Part shown: positions 8,023 to 18,937 of the stretch, one piece after another
Layout of the letters: each line of letters begins with the position of its first letter
Numbering within the stretch: the stretch's first letter is position 1
NCBI RefSeq assembly: GCF_005222485.1
Contig: NZ_CP029078.1
Coordinates: 682,001-746,000, forward strand
Length of the DNA stretch: 64,000 nucleotides
Reading direction: 5' to 3'
DNA from: Streptomyces griseoviridis
Lineage (GTDB): Bacteria; Actinomycetota; Actinomycetes; Streptomycetales; Streptomycetaceae
Program-made: the position numbers and the translations under genes
Notes under the pieces: model-generated
Database searches by the model: none
Told to the model about the DNA's origin: nothing
The model's input: the letters and a program-made list of their open reading frames with translations, nothing else

Positions 8023-9003
8023 GTGCGCCGTGCCGCCGTTCTCCTGCGTCGAGCCCTCGTCCTCGCCGCCGCGCTGCCGCTGGCCGTCTCCTGCGGCTGG
8101 GGCGGCGGGGACGACGACGGCCGGCTGCCCGGGGCCCCGGTGGGGGTCACCGCCGAGGCGGGCAGCGCCACCAGCGTGCACGTGATGTGGAACGCGGTGT
8201 CGGCCCAGCCGGCCGTCACCGGGTACGAGGTGTACCGGGGCGCCACGAAGGTGCGGGAGGTGCCAGGCGGCGAGCGCATGGTGGACGTCGTCCGGCTCTC
8301 CCCCGGCACCGCGTACACCTTCACCGTGCGGGCCAGGAACAGCGAGGGCCGGCTCGGGCCACCCAGCCGCACGGTGCGGGCGACGACCCCCGCGGCCGTC
8401 GCCGCCGACCGGGCCGCGCCGTCCCGGCCCGGCTCCACCCGGGGGCGGGCCGTCGGCAGCCGGGCCGTCCAGCTCTCCTGGTCCGCGTCGACGGACGACC
8501 GGGCGGTGCTCTCCTACGACGTCTACCAGGGGACGACGAAGATCCACAGCGTGGGCGGGAACCAGACGGCGACCGTCGTCACCGGGCTGCGGCCCGGCAC
8601 CGCGTACGCCTTCACCGTGCGGGCCAGGGACGCCGCCGACAACGTCTCGGAGCCCGGCGCCACCGTCCGCCTCACCACCCCCGGGACCGACGACGGCCGC
8701 GACACCGCGCCCACCGGGTTCAAGGCCACCAGCCACCGCGAGGACGGCGCCTACTCGCTCGACCTGTCCTGGACCCCGCCGCGCACGGACGGCGTGATCA
8801 CCGAGTACCAGATCCGGCTGGACGGGCAGGCCGCCACCTCCCTCGTCTACGGCGGGAACCCGCCGCGCGGCAAGGCGACCTACAGCTTCTACGTGGGCCG
8901 GGACGCCGGGGTGACCCACCGGGTCAGGATCCGCGCCAAACTGCCCGACGGCACCTGGGGCGGCTACTCGACGGAACGGACCGTGACGACCGGCGGCGGA
9001 TGA
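8023..9003 (+). CDS. lipoprotein with three fibronectin type III domains
   Basis: A 326-residue exported lipoprotein. The signal peptide ends in the lipobox LAVSC (Cys24), followed by a Gly/Asp-rich linker. Three FN3 domains follow at about residues 36-117, 127-215 and 222-324, each with the W...Y pattern (SYDVYQGTTKI, GLRPGTAYAFTVRARD). No catalytic domain is attached. FN3 modules often accompany bacterial chitinases and cellulases. GTG at 8023 follows GGGAGG at seven bases; upstream in-frame codons overlap the palindromic site. Expression is probably under DasR-type control together with chitin/chitosan use. Confidence 0.87.
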   Translation: MRRAAVLLRRALVLAAALPLAVSCGWGGGDDDGRLPGAPVGVTAEAGSATSVHVMWNAVSAQPAVTGYEVYRGATKVREVPGGERMVDVVRLSPGTAYTFTVRARNSEGRLGPPSRTVRATTPAAVAADRAAPSRPGSTRGRAVGSRAVQLSWSASTDDRAVLSYDVYQGTTKIHSVGGNQTATVVTGLRPGTAYAFTVRARDAADNVSEPGATVRLTTPGTDDGRDTAPTGFKATSHREDGAYSLDLSWTPPRTDGVITEYQIRLDGQAATSLVYGGNPPRGKATYSFYVGRDAGVTHRVRIRAKLPDGTWGGYSTERTVTTGGG

Positions 9004-9056
9004 CCCGACCGCGACGCCGCGCGAGGGGCGTCGCGCGACGGGCGACGCCCCAAGCG

Positions 9057-9133
9057 ACGGGCGACGGACCACGGACCACGGACCACGGACCACGGACCAC
9101 GGACGACGGGCGACGGGCGACGGGCGACGGGCG
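9057..9133. repeat. tandem repeat, eleven 7-bp units
   Basis: Eleven perfect-length 7-bp units run without interruption from 9057 to 9133: one ACGGGCG, five ACGGACC, one ACGGACG, then four ACGGGCG. Seven is a multiple of neither three nor a helical turn. The array lies in a 375-bp gap (9004-9378) between two exported-protein genes; nothing else is recognisable in that gap. Confidence 0.95.
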
Positions 9134-9378
9134 ATCGCTGGGTCGTCACCTCGGGTGGGCGCACGGGCGGCTCGCGGGTGAGGGGGCGGGCGGGCTTCAG
9201 CGGCCGTCCGGCGGCGGTCGCCGTGGTGTGCGCCGGACGATGGAACGCGTCACCTGCCCGGCGGCGGTCCGGGTGCGGGGCGGGCCCGGGGCGCGTTGGC
9301 TGCCCCTGAGGCAGCACGGGCGATTCCCGATCCCAGGCGGCGCAAGGGGTTCCGCCGACCGTGCCGTCGGAGGATCGC

Positions 9379-9984
9379 ATGCGCCCTGCACCCCGCCCCC
9401 AGCGCCCCGCCGTTCTCACCGCCGCGCTCACCCCGGCGCTCGCGGTCGCGCTCCCGCTCGCCCTGGCCGCGGGGCCGGCCCAGGCCGCGGGTTCGGGGAT
9501 CTCCGTGAGCACGAGCGGCTCCACCGTGTCGGTGACCACCACCACCTGCTCGCACACCAGCAGCAGCGGCAGCTGGGGCACCGCCGCGCTGCTCACCAGC
9601 AGCCAGACGAGCGCCAAGCAGGGGCGCCAGGTGGCGCTGTCGGGGACGGTCAACCTCCAGTCGGCGGCCTGGCAGAGCGTCAGTCCTGGGACGTACACCG
9701 TCATCGTCGACTGCTCGAACGGCGCCCGTGCGGGCTCCCAGTCGGTGATCGTGTCGGGCACCACCACCCCGACCACCTCCTCCACCTCGGCCGCGTCGTC
9801 CTCCACCTCCAGTTCCGCGTCCAGCGCCACGAAGGCTCCGTCCCGTGGGGTCCTGGGCGGTCTCGGCGGCTCGGTCAAGGACTACGGGCCCGTCACGCTC
9901 GGCGTGGGCAGCGCCCTGGTGGGCACGGGGGTGATCGGAGCGGCCTGGTTCCTGCGCCGACGCGCCAAGCCACACCGGCTCTGA
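9379..9984 (+). CDS. secreted, C-terminally membrane-anchored protein of unknown function
   Basis: A 201-residue protein with a signal peptide (about residues 10-38, ending PAQAAG), a Ser/Thr-rich extracellular region with a likely beta-sandwich segment (ISVSTSGSTVSVTTTTCSHT to YTVIVDCSNGAR, two Cys), a Ser/Thr linker and a C-terminal transmembrane helix (VTLGVGSALVGTGVIGAAW) with a basic RRRAK stop-transfer end. No LPXTG is present. ATG at 9379 has GGAGG five bases upstream. This architecture is common among Streptomyces surface proteins; I cannot assign a function. Confidence 0.82.
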   Translation: MRPAPRPQRPAVLTAALTPALAVALPLALAAGPAQAAGSGISVSTSGSTVSVTTTTCSHTSSSGSWGTAALLTSSQTSAKQGRQVALSGTVNLQSAAWQSVSPGTYTVIVDCSNGARAGSQSVIVSGTTTPTTSSTSAASSSTSSSASSATKAPSRGVLGGLGGSVKDYGPVTLGVGSALVGTGVIGAAWFLRRRAKPHRL

Positions 9985-10051
9985 ACTCGACCCGCACGCC
10001 CCGACCCCCAGCCCCGGCCCTCAGCCGCGGCGGCTCCTCGGCTCCCCTGGT

Positions 10052-10651
10052 TCACATCGTGCCGTCAGGGCCGTCAGGGCCGTCAGGATCGTCGTGGCCG
10101 TCGAAGTCGGCGAGGTCCCCGAGGTGGGTGAACTCCGTCAGGGCGTGGCTGAGCCACTGGGTCCAGAAGGTCTCCAGGTCGATGCCCGCGCGCAGGACGA
10201 GGTGCTGGAGGCGGTCCTGCGGGGTGTCCCTGCCGGGCGGGAAGTCCCGCTTCTCGATCGCCTCGTACTCGGCCAACTGCCGCTGGTGCAGGTCGAGATG
10301 GCGGCGCAGGTCGGGCTCGATGCCGGTGCCGCCGACCACCGCCGCGGCGCGCAGCCGCAGCAGCAGGGCGTCGCGGTAGGGCTTCGGGTCCTGGGACGCG
10401 GCGGTCCAGCGGGCGAGTTCGGCGCGGCCGGCCTCCAGCACCTCGTAGCTCTTCCGCTGTCCGCGGGCCGGCTGCGCCGTGGGCAGCGCGCGGATGTGCC
10501 CGTCGGCCTCCAGTCTTCCCAGCTCGCGGTAGATCTGCTGGTGCGTGGCCGACCAGAAGTACCCGATCGACCGGTCGAACCTGCGGGTCAGCTCCAGCCC
10601 CGACGACGGTTTCTCGAGCAGGGCGGTGAGGATCGCGTGCGGGAGTGACAT
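10052..10651 (-). CDS. PadR family transcriptional regulator
   Basis: A 199-residue PadR/Vir-type regulator. The winged HTH covers about residues 1-80 (PHAILTALLEKPSSGLELTR, YFWSATHQQIYRELGRLEADG), then comes the helical C-terminal dimerisation domain. It ends in an Asp/Gly/Pro tail (DPDGPDGPDG) encoded by a GTCAGGGCC microrepeat. ATG at 10651 has AGGA eight bases upstream; ATG at 10660 is an alternative. It lies just 24 bp downstream of the dienoyl-CoA reductase gene on the same strand, so the two are probably one operon with feedback control. Confidence 0.9.
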   Translation of the reverse strand: MSLPHAILTALLEKPSSGLELTRRFDRSIGYFWSATHQQIYRELGRLEADGHIRALPTAQPARGQRKSYEVLEAGRAELARWTAASQDPKPYRDALLLRLRAAAVVGGTGIEPDLRRHLDLHQRQLAEYEAIEKRDFPPGRDTPQDRLQHLVLRAGIDLETFWTQWLSHALTEFTHLGDLADFDGHDDPDGPDGPDGTM

Positions 10652-10675
10652 GGGGGTCATCCTAGGGACGGGCGC

Positions 10676-13193
<2,518 letters not shown>

Positions 13194-13214
13194 GGCGTTC
13201 GCTCCTCTCGGGGT

Positions 13215-13291
13215 GGGCGGCCGGTCCGCGGCCCGGCCGGGGGTGCCCCTCGGACCGCGTCCCCCTTCAAGGGAAACACCACCGGCCGCCC
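13215..13291. repeat. nested inverted repeats between two co-directional genes
   Basis: GGGCGGCCGGT (13215-13225) pairs perfectly with ACCGGCCGCCC (13281-13291), and inside it CGGTCCG (13222-13228) pairs with CGGACCG (13251-13257). CCCTTCAAGGG (about 13263-13273) is a third small palindrome. On the minus strand this lies between the secreted protein gene and the 122-aa gene and could act as an attenuator or terminator. Confidence 0.5.
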
Positions 13292-13312
13292 GGGGCACCA
13301 CCTCGGCCCCGC

Positions 13313-14188
13313 TCAGCCCTTCGTGAAGCGGTACGTCTTGCTGTCGGTGAGCACGCAGAAGCCCGGCGAGACGACGATGACCCGCAGGGTGCCGGTACGG
13401 CGGTCGTAGTCGATGCCCTCGGCCTCGAAGGTGCCCGAGCAGGAGCTGCGCAGCGGGAGCTGGCGCAGGGCGCTGACATGGCCGGAAACGTTCGAGGTGC
13501 CGTTCGGGGCGGCCGACAGGTCGACCTGGAGGAGCGGCTTGGTGACGCCGAACAGGCTGCCCTCCGGGTCGTCGGACGAGCACAGGAGGGTGGTGCCGGT
13601 GGAGAAGTCGCAGCCCTGGACGTCCCGGACCGGGTGGTCGAGCTGGACGGTGGAGACCTGCGGGAGGTTCGCCGACGGGGAGGTGGCGGGGTTGACGCCG
13701 GGGGTCGGGAAGACCAGGAAGCGGGTCATGGTGCCGTACTCGCCCGAGAGCATCCACTGCCCGTCGGGGGTGATCGCGACCCAGGAGTTGTTGAGGGCCT
13801 CGCCGGGGCTGAGCGTGTGGACGTACTCCGACCAGCCGCCGCCCGGCGCCTGCACGCGGTACATCTTGGCGGTGCCCGAGTCGGCCTGGTAGGGCTCGAT
13901 GTAGTGGCCGTCGTAGGAGGCGTCGGGGTCGCCGACGTGGTTCCAGCCCCGGCTGGACACCGAGATCGGGATGGTGCCGATGCCGGTGTAGCGGTTGGCG
14001 CTGTTGGCCGGGACCTCGACGGAGGCCAGGCCCTGGCTCTCGGTGAGCGGGTCGGCGCGGTCGGAGCCGACCTCGGTCCAGGTGTCGGCGGCCGACGCGG
14101 GCGGCGCGGCCGACAGGACGGCCGCCGTGGCGAGGGCGAGCAGGGCGGTCAGGGTCGCGTGACAACGTTGCCGGGCGCGCGGAGCCAT
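13313..14188 (-). CDS. secreted protein, possibly beta-propeller-like
   Basis: A 291-residue exported protein. The signal peptide is clear (RQRCHATLTALLALATAAVL, then APPASA-AD). The mature part has repeating short beta-type segments with Trp/Gly (YIEPYQADSGTAKMYRVQAP, WVAITPDGQWMLSGEYG, GIDYDRRTGTLRVIVVS), which resembles blades of a propeller, and four to six cysteines (GCDFSTGTTLLCSS, SSCSGTF, PGFCV) that could form disulfides. ATG at 14188 has GGAGG seven bases upstream. Function unknown. Confidence 0.82.
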   Translation of the reverse strand: MAPRARQRCHATLTALLALATAAVLSAAPPASAADTWTEVGSDRADPLTESQGLASVEVPANSANRYTGIGTIPISVSSRGWNHVGDPDASYDGHYIEPYQADSGTAKMYRVQAPGGGWSEYVHTLSPGEALNNSWVAITPDGQWMLSGEYGTMTRFLVFPTPGVNPATSPSANLPQVSTVQLDHPVRDVQGCDFSTGTTLLCSSDDPEGSLFGVTKPLLQVDLSAAPNGTSNVSGHVSALRQLPLRSSCSGTFEAEGIDYDRRTGTLRVIVVSPGFCVLTDSKTYRFTKG

Positions 14189-14481
14189 GGGGGAACCTCC
14201 GTGGGGCGTGAGGGGAGAAGCGTGCTCGGCGGACAGTCTGGCCGGGCCCCGTAGGCATGTACAGACCAACATCGGAACGGCGGCTGTCGGCCGGGACAAC
14301 CCTGGGCGGCCCCCATCCCGCACAGCCGTCACTCGGTCACCGCTTCACCGGACAGATCCGGCCATGGTGAGAGATGGTGGAGGGGAGCGTCGGGGTGGTC
14401 ACAGGTGACTTCGCGCGCGGTGGAACTGGGGAGTCGGCACGGGGGACCACGTGCCGTGCGACGGCGAAGGCGGTGCGTGTC

Positions 14482-16548
14482 ATGGGTCCGACCGGGTTCC
14501 CGGTGACCGGCGACGAGGAATCGGTCGGCCCGAGCGGCCTGCTGGACGTGCTGGGCGTGGCCTCGGTGCTGCTGGATGCCCGGGGGCACATCGTGCTGTG
14601 GAGCCCGCACGCGGAGGAGCTGTTCGGCTACTCGGCGGCGGAGGCGCTCGGCCGGTACGCGGCCGGGATCATGGTCCACGAACGCCATGTCGACCTGGTG
14701 GTGAAGCTGTTCGCGGACGTCCTGGCCACCGGCCAGAGCTGGGCGGGCGCCTTCCCGATCCGGCACAAGGACGGCCGCACCCGGCTGGTGGAGTTCCGCA
14801 ACATGCGCCTCCTCGACGACCGCGGTGACGTGTACGCGCTCGGCCTGTGCGCCGACCACGGCACGGTGCGGCGGCTCGAACGGGACGTGGCGCTCTCCAC
14901 CCGGATGATCGCGCAGTCCCCGATCGGGCTCGCCGTCCTGGACACCGAACTGCGGTACGTCTCCGTCAACCCGGCTCTCGAGCGGCTGAACGGAGTGCCG
15001 GCGGAGGACCACATCGGCCGGCCGCTGCGGGAGGTGCTGCCGGACGTGGAGGTCGACGTGGTGGAGGCGGAGGCCCGGCGGGTCCTGGAGACCGGCCGTC
15101 CGCTCGTCGACCGGCGGACCGTCGGCCGCACCCCCGCCCTGCCGGACGACGACCGCGTCTGGGCGGTCTCCCTCTACCGGCTGGAGGACGCGGCCGGCCG
15201 GGTGCTCGGCGTGGCCGGTTCGGTGGTCGACGTCACCGAGGAGCACCGGGCGGGCGTCGAGGCGGAGGCGGCGCGACGGCGCCTCGCGCTGATCGCGGAC
15301 GCCTCCGCGCGCATCGGCACCACCCTCGAACTGGACCGCACGGCCGACGAGTTGGCGGACGTGGCGGTGCCCGAGCTGGCGGACGTGGCCGCCGTCGACC
15401 TGCTGGAGGCGGTGGTCGAGGGCAGACGCAGCAGTTTCGGCCCCCAGGAGCCGGCGCGGATACGGGCGCTGGCCGTCAGGGGACCGGACGCGCCCGAGGC
15501 GCTGCGGGCCGCCGACCCGCCGGGGCAGGTCGCCAGGTACGGTCCCGACCGGCTGGTCACCGAGTGCGTGCGCACCGGGGAGACGGTGCTGGTGGCGGAG
15601 GTGACGGCGGCCGACCTGCCGCGCATCGCCCGCTCCCCCGAGGCGGCGGAGCTGCTGGCCCGCGCGGGCGTCCACTCCTATCTCGCCGTCCCGCTGATCG
15701 CGCGCGGCGAGGTGCTGGGCGCCCTCGACCTGAAACGGACCGGCAACCCGCTGCCGTTCAGCGCCGACGACGTGCTGCTGGCACGGGAGTTGGCGGCGCG
15801 GGCGGCCGTGCAGATCGACAACGCCCGCTGGTACCAGAACGCCCGGGACACCGCCCTGACCCTCCAGCGCAGCATGCTGCCGAGCCATCCCCGGCTGACC
15901 GGCGGTCTGGAAGTGGCCTCCCGGTACCAGCCCGCGGGCGCCACCAGCGAGGTCGGCGGGGACTGGTTCGACGTGATCCCGCTGGACGGCGGGAAGACGG
16001 CGCTGGTGGTCGGCGATGTGATGGGCAGCGGCATCGACGCGGCGGCCACGATGGGCAGGCTGCGCACCGCGACCAACACGCTGGCCGTCCTCGACCTCGA
16101 TCCTGCCCGGCTCCTCGCGCACCTCGACCGCAGCAGCGACGACGTCGACCAGTCCATCGCGACGTGCGTGTACGCCGTGCACGATCCGCGCGCGGGCCAG
16201 TGCAGGATCGCCAACGCCGGGCATCTGCCGCCGGTGCGGCTGCGTCCGGGGCGCCCGCCCGAGCTGCTCGAACTGCCCACCGGGGGGCCGCTGGGGGTGG
16301 GCGGGGTGGAGTTCTCCACGACCACGGTCGACCTGGTGCCCGGCGACCGGATCGTCTTCTACACCGACGGCCTGGTGGAGACGCGCCGCCATCCCCTCGA
16401 CGAGCGGCTCGACGCGCTCCTCGACCTTCTCGACGGGCCCGACGCCCCGCTGGAGGAGACGTGCGACCTGCTGCTGCGCACCCTCCACCAGCCGGACAAC
16501 TCCGACGACGTCGCCCTCCTCATCGCCCGGGTGCGGGCGCCCGGCTGA
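14482..16548 (+). CDS. PAS-PAS-GAF-SpoIIE (PP2C) serine phosphatase
   Basis: A 688-residue cytosolic signalling protein: PAS domain 1 (about 15-120), PAS domain 2 (about 140-245), GAF domain (about 270-435), then a PPM/SpoIIE phosphatase domain (about 460-686). Metal-binding motifs GGDWFDVIPLDGG, VGDVMGSGIDAA and the terminal NSDDVALL are intact, so catalysis is expected. Streptomyces encodes dozens of such RsbU-like phosphatases that act on anti-sigma-factor antagonists; no sigma/antisigma genes are adjacent here. ATG at 14482 begins just before the conserved part; an in-frame ATG at 14374 would add 36 low-complexity residues. Confidence 0.92.
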   Translation: MGPTGFPVTGDEESVGPSGLLDVLGVASVLLDARGHIVLWSPHAEELFGYSAAEALGRYAAGIMVHERHVDLVVKLFADVLATGQSWAGAFPIRHKDGRTRLVEFRNMRLLDDRGDVYALGLCADHGTVRRLERDVALSTRMIAQSPIGLAVLDTELRYVSVNPALERLNGVPAEDHIGRPLREVLPDVEVDVVEAEARRVLETGRPLVDRRTVGRTPALPDDDRVWAVSLYRLEDAAGRVLGVAGSVVDVTEEHRAGVEAEAARRRLALIADASARIGTTLELDRTADELADVAVPELADVAAVDLLEAVVEGRRSSFGPQEPARIRALAVRGPDAPEALRAADPPGQVARYGPDRLVTECVRTGETVLVAEVTAADLPRIARSPEAAELLARAGVHSYLAVPLIARGEVLGALDLKRTGNPLPFSADDVLLARELAARAAVQIDNARWYQNARDTALTLQRSMLPSHPRLTGGLEVASRYQPAGATSEVGGDWFDVIPLDGGKTALVVGDVMGSGIDAAATMGRLRTATNTLAVLDLDPARLLAHLDRSSDDVDQSIATCVYAVHDPRAGQCRIANAGHLPPVRLRPGRPPELLELPTGGPLGVGGVEFSTTTVDLVPGDRIVFYTDGLVETRRHPLDERLDALLDLLDGPDAPLEETCDLLLRTLHQPDNSDDVALLIARVRAPG

Positions 16549-16554
16549 GCGGGT

Positions 16555-17361
16555 TCACGGGCGGACGCCGAGCACCACGTGGGCGTACCGCTCCTCGTCG
16601 GTGGCGAGCCGGACGGCCAGTCCCGCGGCGCTGAACACGGCCTGGGCCGCGGCCGCCTGGCGTTCGCTCGTCTCGACCAGCAGGCAGCCGCCGGGCGCGA
16701 GCCACCGGGGCGCCCCGCCGGCCACCCGGCGCAGCACGTCGAGTCCGTCGGGGCCGCCGTCGAGGGCGACGAGCGGTTCGTGGTCGCGGGCCTCCGCAGG
16801 GAGGAGGCCGACCTCGCCGGTGGGCACGTAGGGGACGTTGGCGGCGAGGATGTCGACGCGTCCGCGCAGGTGGCCGGGGAGGGCGTCGAAGAGGTCGCCC
16901 GCGTGGGCGTGGCCGCCGGCGGCGGCGACGTTGCGGCGGGCGCAGCGGACGGCGGCGGGGTCGATGTCGGCGGCGTGCAGTTCGACGCGGGCGCCGAGCG
17001 CGTCGGCGAGGGCGGCGCCGACCGCGCCCGAGCCGCAGCACAGGTCCACGACGACCGAGGCGTCAGGGGCGTGCGCGAGGGCCTGCTCGACGAGGAACTC
17101 GGTACGGCGGCGCGGGACGAAGACGCCGGGTTCGACGGATATCCGCAGGTTCCTGAACTCGGCCCAGCCGACGACGAGTTCGAGGGGGTGCCCGGCGACC
17201 CGGCGATCCACGAGCCGGGTCAGTTCCGCGGGGGTGCGGGCGGCGTCGAGGAGGAGCCTGGCCTCGTCCTCGGCGAAGACGCAGCCGGCGGCGCGCAGCG
17301 CGGCGACGACCCGGTCACGGTGGCGGGGCGAGGATAGGGGTGCGGGATCGGAGAGGGTCAT
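16555..17361 (-). CDS. PrmC/HemK-like N5-glutamine methyltransferase
   Basis: A 268-residue SAM methyltransferase of the HemK family. It has the N-terminal helical domain (about 15-70), the FVPRRRTEFLVEQAL motif, SAM motif VVDLCCGSGAVGAALA, and the substrate motif ANVPYVPTGEV in place of the canonical NPPY. The NVPY variant marks a paralogue rather than the housekeeping release-factor methylase, so the target is uncertain. It is convergent with the phosphatase gene (6-bp gap) and divergent from the MarR gene. A stable hairpin lies 6 nt upstream of its ATG and would occlude the only likely ribosome site. Confidence 0.9.
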   Translation of the reverse strand: MTLSDPAPLSSPRHRDRVVAALRAAGCVFAEDEARLLLDAARTPAELTRLVDRRVAGHPLELVVGWAEFRNLRISVEPGVFVPRRRTEFLVEQALAHAPDASVVVDLCCGSGAVGAALADALGARVELHAADIDPAAVRCARRNVAAAGGHAHAGDLFDALPGHLRGRVDILAANVPYVPTGEVGLLPAEARDHEPLVALDGGPDGLDVLRRVAGGAPRWLAPGGCLLVETSERQAAAAQAVFSAAGLAVRLATDEERYAHVVLGVRP

Positions 17362-17367
17362 GAGGGG

Positions 17368-17400
17368 CGAGAGCCTTTCGGGAGCCGAAGGGCGCTCTCG
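17368..17400 (-). promoter_or_regulatory. leader hairpin overlapping the ribosome site of the PrmC-like gene
   Basis: CGAGAGC (17368-17374) pairs with GCTCTCG (17394-17400), and CTTTCGG (17375-17381) pairs with CCGAAGG (17385-17391) around a GAG loop, with a two-base bulge. On the minus-strand transcript the stem ends six nucleotides before the ATG and contains GAAAGG, the only Shine-Dalgarno-like word nearby. Translational control is an inference. Confidence 0.5.
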
Positions 17401-17563
17401 TGGTCACCGGCAGCGGTGATCCGGCGTGACCGGAGGGGAGAGCACCCGACCTGACTGAGCGGTAATGGGTCTCACCTCCTCGGTGGGCGACGGCCGGGAC
17501 GTTCCGCGGCCGGACGGCGTCACGGTACCCCAACGGCCCTCGGCAGGGCGATCGGCGGGTCGA

Positions 17564-17578
17564 GTTGTACTCTGCAAC
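17564..17578. promoter_or_regulatory. probable MarR operator
   Basis: GTTGTACTCTGCAAC is an imperfect inverted repeat (GTTG...CAAC) of the type bound by MarR proteins. It lies 21 bp upstream of the MarR start codon, overlapping the probable promoter, and is also upstream of the divergent PrmC-like gene. Autorepression is inferred from position. Confidence 0.55.
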
Positions 17579-17599
17579 CAGGTGAGCGAGGGAGGTGCG

Positions 17600-18061
17600 G
17601 TGGACGCAGCCGATGCCGTGGAGGTCATCCAGCGCGAGATGACGGTGTTCGCCCGGCGGGCCCGTGCCTCGGCGGGGCGGATGCATCCCGAGCTGTCGCT
17701 GGTGTCGTACACGCTGCTCGGGCACCTGGAGGAGAGCGGCGGCTGCCGGGCCACCGATCTGGCCGCGCACTACGCGCTCGACAAGTCGACGGTCAGCCGC
17801 CAGGTGACGGCGCTGGAGCGGACCGGCCTGGTGGAGCGGCGCCAGGACGCCGAGGACCACCGGGTGCAGGTCCTCCAGCTCACGGACGCCGGGCGGCGGA
17901 TCCTCGCGCAGGTCACCGAGAGCAGGCGCGCCGCGTTCCGTGAGCGGCTCGCGGAGTGGCCGGCGGCCGACCTGGAGCGGTTCGCGGATTACCTGGTCCG
18001 CTACAACACCCGCCCGGACGCCCTCGCCGACCGCGACGAGCGGGGCTCGGCGCTGTTCTGA
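17600..18061 (+). CDS. MarR family transcriptional regulator
   Basis: A 153-residue winged-helix regulator. The DNA-binding region is about residues 35-100 (LSLVSYTLLGHLEESGGCRA, LAAHYALDKSTVSRQVTALE, VERRQDAEDHRVQVLQLTDAG), flanked by dimerisation helices. GTG at 17600 has GGGAGG just upstream; an earlier in-frame ATG at 17465 would read through the promoter and operator. Likely autoregulatory. The effector is unknown. Confidence 0.92.
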   Translation: MDAADAVEVIQREMTVFARRARASAGRMHPELSLVSYTLLGHLEESGGCRATDLAAHYALDKSTVSRQVTALERTGLVERRQDAEDHRVQVLQLTDAGRRILAQVTESRRAAFRERLAEWPAADLERFADYLVRYNTRPDALADRDERGSALF

Positions 18062-18092
18062 GACCCGGCGCGGGACGGTGTGCCGTGTTCGG

Positions 18093-18584
18093 CTACGCCG
18101 TTCCGTCGCCCGTCGGCGTGGCCGGGTCCTCCTCGGCGAGCCGGCTGGCGAGCCTCTCTATCGCCGATCGGATGCCGTGGCCGTAGGCGTCGTCGTCGAG
18201 CGCGTCGAGGTGCTCCCGGGCCTGGGCCAGGTGGGTGCGGGCCTGTGCGGTGTCCCGGAGCCGGTGGAAGTCCGCGGCGAGGTTGAGGTGCAGGGACGGA
18301 TAGAACCCGCGGATGGCCAGGGAGGAGTCGTGCTGCTTGGCCCGGTCGTCGGTGACCGACGCGGCGGCGTCCAGGGCACGCAGATCCCAGGCCAGTTCGC
18401 TCCGCGGGTCCGGCTGGAGATCGGCCATGTAGTGGGCGAGGACGCAGCGGTGGAACGGGTCGCCGTCCGGGCTGATCTCCTCCCAGATCTCGGTGAACCG
18501 CTGCCGGGCCCCGTCGAGGTCACCTGCGTGCTGCATTCGCATGGCCTCCTCGATGTGCTGCATGGTCTTGTCCTCGGTGGTCAT
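18093..18584 (-). CDS. tetratricopeptide-repeat protein
   Basis: A 163-residue all-helical protein. The repeating A-x(2)-H/L helical pairs (HIEEAMRMQHAGDLDGARQR, VLAHYMADLQPD, AIRGFYPSLHLNLAADFHRL, TAQARTHLAQAREHLDAL) match small TPR proteins of Streptomyces that act as scaffolds. No enzyme motif is present. ATG at 18584 follows GGAGAGGG; an upstream ATG at 18737 would add a Pro-rich, non-helical leader. It is convergent with MarR (31-bp gap). Confidence 0.82.
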   Translation of the reverse strand: MTTEDKTMQHIEEAMRMQHAGDLDGARQRFTEIWEEISPDGDPFHRCVLAHYMADLQPDPRSELAWDLRALDAAASVTDDRAKQHDSSLAIRGFYPSLHLNLAADFHRLRDTAQARTHLAQAREHLDALDDDAYGHGIRSAIERLASRLAEEDPATPTGDGTA

Positions 18585-18937
18585 GGCGGCCCTCTCCGTC
18601 GCTCGTCCGGTGATCGCGACGAAGCGTAGGGGCAGCCACTGACATGAGGCCGGGGTCGGCGGCGCGTGAGCGAGTGAGTGGTGTGCCATTGGTGGTTGAC
18701 GGGGGCCAGGGGGGTTCTCTCCCCGGCGGCACGGCACCTCCTCCAGCGGTGCGGGGAGACCGGAGCCCCGCCGCCCTCACGAGTCCACCGCCCTCGAAAG
18801 CGGCCTCGGGACCCAGCCACCCGACGCGCCCGCCCCGCTCCGGAGTCCGATCCGGCTGCGACCGCTCGGTCCACGCCCCCTGGGCAGCAGTCCACGACAC
18901 GCGCCGACCGACGGTCAGCTGATCCACAGGAGATGGC
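18585..18937. other. 353-bp gap without a recognisable gene
   Basis: This gap separates the TPR gene from the downstream end of the GNAT gene, both on the minus strand. It should hold the TPR promoter. I see no repeat, no inverted repeat longer than 6 bp and no reading frame with convincing composition. Confidence 0.5.

Noticed and set aside
9057..9133. CRISPR-like array
   Set aside because: The repeats are 7 bp, contiguous and without spacers. The 19, 23 and 41 bp arrays likewise have no spacers and no cas genes nearby.
17404..17490. Leader peptide upstream of the PrmC-like gene
   Set aside because: A short minus-strand frame from GTG ends just before the hairpin, but its ribosome site abuts the start codon and the peptide shows no run of a single regulatory residue.
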